Of a DNA stretch of 64,000 nucleotides, positions 58,492-64,000 are shown in pieces. The notes below the pieces were generated by a model. That model did no database searches, was not told the DNA's origin, and worked only from the letters and a program-made list of their open reading frames with translations. Location: assembly GCA_012862575.1 (NCBI GenBank), contig BLSF01000006.1:248001-312000 (forward strand), written 5' to 3'. Within the stretch, counting starts at the first letter, position 1. Each line of letters starts with the position of its first letter. The DNA is from Parietichytrium sp. I65-24A (taxonomy: Eukaryota; Sar; Bigyra; Thraustochytrida; Thraustochytriidae). The translations under genes were made by a program, and so were the position numbers.

Positions 58492-59907
58492 TCACGGATT
58501 TTGCGATGCGCCCTGTCGCCGAGATGCTGTCATTTCAATACTATCGGCCAGGCCAAACTCGGACCGGTGTTCATCTTCATAAAACATGTCTCGATCAAAA
58601 GGATCGTCATCATCGTCGAAGTCGCCTTCACTTGCCGTCGAGGAGGGCACCTGCAAGTAATCCGCTCTGGGAACAGGCCTAAACCACATCGCGACAATGA
58701 TGTAAAATGCTATACTAGCAACTTCCTTGGAGACAAACTCCACGTAATGAAATTTGAAGTTGACGGAATTGCCGACCAGAAAGGCAATCACTCTGGTGAA
58801 ATAAATGTAGCACAAAACCAAAAAGTAGAATCGGCGGAACTGACGCAACTTTGAGAGCTCCACGGCGTACTTGCCGTTATTTTTGCTCTCCTCAAGACGG
58901 TCTTGCAATCTCTGAATGTTGGAAAACAGCGGGAGGGCAACTACGAAGCAGCATATGATGTCTATAAGCTGAAAAGTATTTCGCCAGTTCATAAACGCCG
59001 TGCTTCCGCGCGGAAGCTCTTCGGCAACAATCAGGGCGATGTTGGCGATCAACTGCAAAGGAAGGATTGCGATCAATATGCGTTTCTCGCGATCATCCAG
59101 CGCAGGGCGAACGAGGGACCATCCGGTGCCGAGCAAAATTACTACCACAAAGAACATGAGGGCTTTCAGGGCCTTCAAGAAATGCGACAATGCATCCCAA
59201 AGCATTCCGGTTCCGTACACTTTGACATAGTGCTGATCAATAGATGTTGCGAACCCGGCAAAGACCTTTAGGATCATAAACGCCGTAAGGAGATGATGAA
59301 TTTTGTGCACGTTTCCTTGCAGAGCATTCTTGCGTAGAAGCTGGACCCAAGCAACCAAGAGGCCAAGGTCAACGAGCGCAAAGAGGAGAATGACCACCGG
59401 AGGAGTTGACCCGGCACTGAGAAACCCATCCGGGTTGCGCATGTGGGCGGTGAACTCGAATGACACTGCGGCGTCGGGTCCGCAACTGACGTAGAAAATC
59501 TCATATATGCCTTCGTTATCGCTAGTGATGACAAAGTCCTTGGTGGCCTCTTTCTCCCCGTGAGGCTTGAACTCAATCGTCGCCAGAACGTCGAGGTCTT
59601 TGTCGTCAAAAGGGCAAGTTCTCTCCGCGGTCTCGTAATTCTCCTGCACTACTGTGTGGTACTTGTCTAAGATACTCTGTTCACTCGTGGCTCGAACCAC
59701 CATAAACCCGGCTCGCGTCTCGCCGACATTTTCAGCAAACTCAAAATTGCTCACCTGCACATTTAGCGTCCCCTTCTCCACAAATGCGAACGCTTCCACC
59801 GAGTACACTCTCCTGCTGTCGCCAGTCGCCTTTAGCTCGACCACCGCCGCGCGGCATTGCAGCGCTGCGAGCTGCAACGCGAGCGCCAGCCAAGCCCCCG
59901 GCCGCAT
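58492..59907 (-). CDS. Lung seven-transmembrane (GPR107/GPR108-like) protein
   Basis: 471 residues. A signal peptide (MRPGAWLALALQLAALQC) and a lumenal beta-rich domain of about 145 residues precede seven membrane helices between about 165 and 425, followed by an acidic cytosolic tail (DDDDPFDRD). The layout and the RNPDGFLSAGSTPP...LLFALVDL entry, HKIHHLLTAFMILK and NWRNTFQLIDIICC segments match PF06814 (GPR107/108 in animals, CAND-type in plants). Members reside in Golgi and endosomal membranes. A lumenal beta-barrel of the GOLD type was described for the animal protein. Start ATG 59905-59907. G-protein coupling is unproven for the family, so trafficking is the safer role. Confidence 0.9.
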   Translation of the reverse strand: MRPGAWLALALQLAALQCRAAVVELKATGDSRRVYSVEAFAFVEKGTLNVQVSNFEFAENVGETRAGFMVVRATSEQSILDKYHTVVQENYETAERTCPFDDKDLDVLATIEFKPHGEKEATKDFVITSDNEGIYEIFYVSCGPDAAVSFEFTAHMRNPDGFLSAGSTPPVVILLFALVDLGLLVAWVQLLRKNALQGNVHKIHHLLTAFMILKVFAGFATSIDQHYVKVYGTGMLWDALSHFLKALKALMFFVVVILLGTGWSLVRPALDDREKRILIAILPLQLIANIALIVAEELPRGSTAFMNWRNTFQLIDIICCFVVALPLFSNIQRLQDRLEESKNNGKYAVELSKLRQFRRFYFLVLCYIYFTRVIAFLVGNSVNFKFHYVEFVSKEVASIAFYIIVAMWFRPVPRADYLQVPSSTASEGDFDDDDDPFDRDMFYEDEHRSEFGLADSIEMTASRRQGASQNP

Positions 59908-60871
59908 GCTCCGGAAATTACTTGCGATCGTTCCTCACCGGGAGATTAAATGATGCACCCCACTGATACTCCCTTTTTCCCGTTGGCCCCCGGGAGATGC
60001 AGAGAAGCAGAACTCAATGCACGCTACTCGGACTTGCAATCAGCGACAGCTCTTGCGCAACGTTCACAGTCCAGTACACCAACTTGCGAGAGAGCTTTGA
60101 CCCAATAGCAGCTAGCCTCTCAAAAGCAAGTGTTGTAGGTGTAGTGAGCGCCTTCTATTTCGCACTTGCGGTGAGGATAGAAAAACCAGTCAATGATTCC
60201 CGCCCTTCTTACTCTTTGAGCCCAAACTCTATTTTAATCTGTCGCGGACTGGTGGTGAACACAAGAGCGTGACCGACTTCGTGCAAACAGGTCCGTCCGC
60301 CGGTCGCCACTTGCGCACTGCAGCTGCCCCAACTCCGCCAAACACTGCTGATCTTCGCCCCGTCCGAGCACCCACAGCAGGAACTTGTCAAGTACGTGCG
60401 GGTCAAAACCTTTTCCCTGTGCTGCTCGTTCCTTCGTCTCAGCATGTCTCAGCACTCGGAGAGACAGATGGATATAGCTGCTCCTCAAACTCACTATATG
60501 ACATTCAGGGCGTACAGCGCGTGTAGGCGAAGGCCTGAGAGTCTCCCAGAAGCGCAGGCATCTGTAAGCAGATCAGTCTATCTATCCATCATTATCCATC
60601 CATCGACGTTAAAAGCCCAAGTTACCGTGGCAGTGATCGACGCTGACCTCGAGATCTGAATGAATGCCATTTCGCAACGCAAACGAAAGACCAGCGTCGA
60701 GCAGTTGGACCGGGAAGAAGAGTAAGAGAGTTGCGGATGCTCTGATGCTGGACTGGTTGGCAAATTTATTGTTGTTCATGAAACGAAAGAACGAGAGATG
60801 TGGGCTGAAGATTTTTTTTTTTTGCCGAAGACTGGCTTGCAACTGGAACAACTGAAACAGATGTAGAGCAA
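59908..60871. other. Intergenic, 964 bp
   Basis: The promoter of the GPR107-type gene and the 3' end of the fucosyltransferase. Frames of 60-90 codons on both strands overlap and have no support. Confidence 0.55.
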
Positions 60872-62525
60872 TCACCATGTAGTATGCGGACTAGACGCGT
60901 CCTCCCAGATGGACGGGTGCTCTGATTTGTAAATCTGCCCCTTGAGAGGCTTTTTCGAGTATGTGCGAACTCGGTCGCGGGGAATGTCACCGGTATACTT
61001 GAGCGTGTGGAAGTAAATTTCTGTGTTCGGGGCCTGGTAATACCCTCGGAGACGAAAAATGTAGGACGAGAAAGTAGATTCCAGGGTGCCCGCAAAGAAA
61101 CGGCCGAGAGCACAAATAACTTGCTCGATACAACCTTCCAGCTTACGTGGAATCTCGACTCCAGTAAGGACATTCCCACCCCGCGCAGTGAAAAAATCCT
61201 GCCAGGTAAAGATCTCGTAGCCTGCAGCGGTGAAAGGGCTGAAATAAGTTTGCGGGTTACCCTCGTCTGTGGCGATATAGATCCTTTCTTTCGGCTTCAA
61301 AAGAGGCTGGATATTTCCGAGTGTCTCTTCTGCAGACAAGAATACCTCCTTGTACTGCAGGTCGTTCCGGCGAACGTGCAGGGCTGAATATTGAAATGGT
61401 TGAAGCTAGCTCGGACAATAAAGAAGCATATCAGTATCATGATGCGAGATCAGCTATAGCAAGAAAACAATAAAAAAGACTTACCCAACGAATGACCCTC
61501 GCAGCAATATCAAATACGATCGCTCGGTAATGTACATTATCCCGGAGCATTCTCTTGTAAGACCTCGAGAGTGCCTCGTCAGCGAACGCGACAATCGTGT
61601 TAACCTGAACCAAGTACCGATAATCCTCATTGTCCTTGCAGGAAGGAAAACCAAGGACTGGTTTCATGTTGATTGGTGCACCAAGCTCGACGACGCGTCT
61701 GTGGTGAGTAAAGTCTTTTGGGACACCTTCCGGGAACTGTTCTGTCACTGCTTTGATCGATGGATGGAATATGACATATGACAATGGTGACCAACCCAGG
61801 TTAATTTTCGTGTCAGTGTTTTGAGATTTTACCCAGTTCTTGTACTCTGCTTTGCCAGCGGACCGCTGCAAGTCTGCAGAAATCAAGGAAGGTGGAAGAT
61901 TCAAGTTCGACCCCTCACGCCTCACAAATTCCTCCGCACTGATAACTGGGACTGCGGCCATGATATGCTCCATGTCAAAGAATTCGCTGTACTTGGTGAC
62001 GCGATCGTCTGAAGGCTCTGGCTTCATGCGCGCGAAAGGGCCAAAGTCAATGAGATAAAATCCTTCTGGCGGCGGCAGGACCAGAACACGTCGAGTCAGC
62101 CACGCCATGATGACAAAATACTCAAACGCCATGCGAATGTTGTTGAACCCGCCACAGTCAGAGAGGAACACCAAGTACCGATCGCCCTCGAGCGACGGCA
62201 TTCTCTGCAAACCGGTGTTTGCGAGAGCATCAAGCTTCCAATAGTATAACTTCGATTGCAGCGCCGAAAGCGAAAGCTCGTTTGCCAAGAGCCATTCCTG
62301 CACCATGCCTTCTGCGTTCTTCTCTCTCTGTAAAACATTCCTGCTCTCGACTCCGCGAAGCACAGCCGCCGGCTCCGACACTTCCTTCAGCGGCGTGGCC
62401 GCTCCAGCTGCAACCCCGCCTTGAGTCCTATAGTTGTGGTACGCAAACGTTATGCAGAGCCACGCCAGTACGAACACCAGTAGCTGCTGCCACGACGTGG
62501 TGCGCTGCTGCGGTTTGGCGCCCAT
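60872..62525 (-). CDS. GDP-fucose protein O-fucosyltransferase family (two exons)
   Basis: Coding parts are 61485-62525 and 60872-61405 (524 residues). The start is ATG 62523-62525 (MGAKPQQRTT); the frame upstream has only TTG. A single helix near residues 13-30 (LLVFVLAWLCITFAYHNY) makes it a type II membrane protein of the ER/Golgi. The donor-site pattern of the family is present: LSDCGGFNNIRMAFEYFVIMAWLTRRVLVLPP near residues 120-150 in pieces, and ALHVRRND right after the splice junction, whose Arg residues contact GDP-fucose. The second exon also holds YIATDEGNPQTYF and the ending FAGTLESTFSSYIFRLRG. It probably fucosylates Ser/Thr of secreted or surface proteins. EGF or TSR targets are not excluded, but the sequence looks closer to the broad plant/protist group. 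Confidence 0.9.
61406..61484 (-). other. Spliceosomal intron of fucosyltransferase gene (79 bp)
   Basis: Donor TGG|GTAAGT in phase 0, acceptor CGAGCTAG|CTTCAACC. This acceptor joins the frames so that the conserved HVRRND motif is read. The later TTCAG and CTGCAG acceptors would lose the frame or the motif. Confidence 0.75.
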
Positions 62526-62618
62526 CCCGTCCTTTCCTCCCTCTCCCAAAGTCTACCGCGCCAAATAGCTATCGCTGACTGGCTAGACTAGCTGGCTAGC
62601 TGCTGTGCAACTCACGCC

Positions 62619-62650
<32 letters not shown>

Positions 62651-62998
62651 TTAACGTTGTCGTTCACCTCGAAACCCACACTGATGCACTTCGCGGACTT
62701 GAGCTTGGTCTTCTTTCGTCTGATTTGCTGTTATAGCATCTAACCTCGTGCTCCAGCGTTCACTACGGTGTGCTGCTGGTAGATAGTCAATACCGGTAAG
62801 AGTTGAGCCAACTCATGTTGGACGACTCGGAATTGAGAAATGCAAAAGTTGGATGATCGTGGCTCGTCCAACCAAGTGTCGTCGCAGATTGTGCAGGCGG
62901 GTATGAACGTTTTGTGAGAAAGTTGAAAGATGTTACACCAGTACACATATATATATATATATTGCATGTCTTCAGATTGAAAAGCATGAGTCAGTGCT
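62526..62998. other. Intergenic, 473 bp
   Basis: The fucosyltransferase promoter with a CT13 tract, an AT microsatellite at 62947-62961, and the 3' end of the SLC35F-type gene. A GCTAGCTGGCTAGCTG repeat lies near 62582-62603. No gene is supported. Confidence 0.6.
62619..62644. repeat. CT13 microsatellite
   Basis: A perfect dinucleotide run, GA on the sense strand, 94-119 bp upstream of the fucosyltransferase ATG. Confidence 0.92.
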
Positions 62999-64000
62999 TC
63001 AATGGTCCCGACTGAGTGAAGTTGCCACGAAACCTGCAGTCACCAATATGGCCCCGGACAGGGTCATCAGTGGGGGAGGGTGGTCTTTTACGATTGCTTC
63101 GACAATTGTTGCGAGTGGGATGGTCATTGCAAGTCCCACGCTGGTGATGGTTGGCGTGGTGAGGAGCACCGCTCTGGCAAACAAGTAGTCCGAGATAACG
63201 TTGTTAAAAATACCATTGACGACCAGCCCAGAAAAGATGGAAAGTGTCAGAGCCGACAAGGATTCAACCCCGGTGAAGTGGAACAAAAGTACGATTGGGG
63301 TCAGCACAACGCAGTTGACCAACCCCACAAACCCAAAAACAAGGGCCATATCTGCTGTCGAGTCTCCACCTGGGAAGAGCTTCTCTATAAGAAGGGTGTA
63401 GCACGCGTAGAAAAAAGCGCCAAACAAAGTGGCAACGTCCCCACCCAAGACTGACTCGGAGGCATCGCTGACTTGGGCCAAATCCGCCACAGGTGAGTCC
63501 GTTGAGGGCGGTGACTTGTTGTCTTGGAGCCCGACCATCACCGTTCCCCAGACACATGCCGCAACACCAAGTATCTTCCTGAACGTGACTTGCTCGAGCT
63601 TGAAGAGCGAGCCGAGTCCCAAGCTGTTTATGTGCAATAGGTTGGAAGATACTATCAGTGCCAATTATCCGCTGAAGAGTAATTTCGTTTCGAGCAACAT
63701 GAAGAAACTTACGTAAACACGACGGACATTCCACTTAGAATAGTACTGCTCGTCACACTGGTATGATGAAGCCCAAAGTTATACAAAAAGTTGGCAATGA
63801 ACCAGAAAGGGCAGATGATGCATGCTCCCCTGAAAATCTCCTTCATGCTCTTCTTTGAAACATCTCCGTCACCATACCGAACCGCAGCATCGTTGTGCAA
63901 GACAGATCTGACGCTGCCCGTGAGCACAGCCATCGGCAAGAGCAGCATGAACATATTCGTCGCAATATATGTCAGGAAAAACGGAGCGCTCAATTTACCT
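62999..64000 (-). CDS. SLC35F-type drug/metabolite transporter, 5' end outside window
   Basis: Exons are 63713-64000 (open to the right edge, start missing) and 62999-63623. The visible part has about eight membrane helices in the DMT fold. The segment NFLYNFGLHHTSVTSSTILS followed across the splice by LGLGSLFKLEQVT closely follows SLC35F3/F4/F5 proteins. The start at a TTG is not accepted: the frame continues upstream (GKLSAPFFLTYIATN), as expected for the family's PFFLTY motif in helix 2. A disordered loop with Ser/Asp/Pro lies after helix 5 (DNKSPPSTDSPVAD). SLC35F members sit in endomembranes, and thiamine transport was shown for animal F3. The substrate here is unknown. Confidence 0.88.
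63624..63712 (-). other. Spliceosomal intron of SLC35F-type gene (89 bp)
   Basis: Donor TTTAC|GTAAGT, acceptor AAACAG|CTTGGG, phase 2, recreating a Thr codon between VVFT and LGLG. The family similarity continues smoothly over the junction. Confidence 0.85.

Noticed and set aside
61368-61405. Alternative acceptors TTCAG and CTGCAG for the fucosyltransferase intron
   Set aside because: TTCAG breaks the frame. CTGCAG keeps the frame but removes the conserved HVRRND motif. The CTAG acceptor keeps both.

Overview
The window is nuclear DNA of a gene-dense, intron-poor unicellular eukaryote. Nearly every gene is one open frame. Only three short spliceosomal introns could be placed (79, 83 and 89 bp, all with GTAAGT donors). 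Several features resemble stramenopiles, for example thraustochytrid-like protists: surface proteins with long Pro-Thr linkers, a Notch-type LNR domain and a VWD-like module, a GPI-like extracellular Cu/Zn-SOD-like protein, and abundant GATT/CAAT and GA/CT simple repeats. A red alga is a weaker alternative. No plastid-specific gene is visible, so this assignment is inference.

Layout, left to right. An acidic low-complexity protein runs off the left edge (1-1933, -). It is followed by a dual-specificity phosphatase (2973-3686, -), a secreted Tyr-rich LNR membrane protein with two exons (6045-7267, -), a seven-helix membrane protein (8914-10053, +), a beta-carbonic anhydrase (10476-11135, -), and a 4.1 kb stretch with no supported gene. 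Next are an RlmJ-type rRNA methyltransferase (15256-16152, +), a DDT/WHIM chromatin-remodelling subunit (16274-19084, -), an Eps15-like EH-domain endocytic protein (20300-23359, +), a myosin with a C-terminal membrane anchor (24878-28912, +), phosphoglycerate dehydrogenase (29107-30552, -), a mitochondrial carrier (33320-34189, -), an orphan helical protein (36343-37338, +), a C-terminal J-domain protein (37729-39129, +) and a 1248-residue PT-rich/VWD-like surface protein (39596-43342, -).

The most unusual element is a 4.6 kb DNA transposon (44898-49514). Its piggyBac-type transposase carries a SAP motif and a YqaJ-type nuclease inserted inside the RNase H-fold catalytic domain, before the last catalytic Asp. 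It has matching terminal inverted repeats and ends in the cysteine/histidine domain typical of piggyBac.

To the right lie mitochondrial-type malonyl-CoA:ACP transacylase (49778-50872, -), NADK2-type NAD kinase (51856-52950, +), methylenetetrahydrofolate reductase (53316-55391, -), the double-domain SOD-like protein (56138-57295, -), a GPR107/108-type seven-helix protein (58492-59907, -), a two-exon GDP-fucose O-fucosyltransferase (60872-62525, -), and an SLC35F-type transporter cut by the right edge (62999-64000, -). PGDH, MTHFR and NADK2 are linked by serine/one-carbon and NADPH metabolism, but they are not an operon and their proximity may be chance.

Convergent gene pairs are close (about 120-470 bp), while divergent pairs are 0.9-1.6 kb apart. 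Long intergenic stretches fall into two types: GA/CT and other simple repeats near starts, and islands very rich in TAG/CTA that lack open frames on either strand. No tRNA, rRNA, CRISPR or retroelement was recognised.
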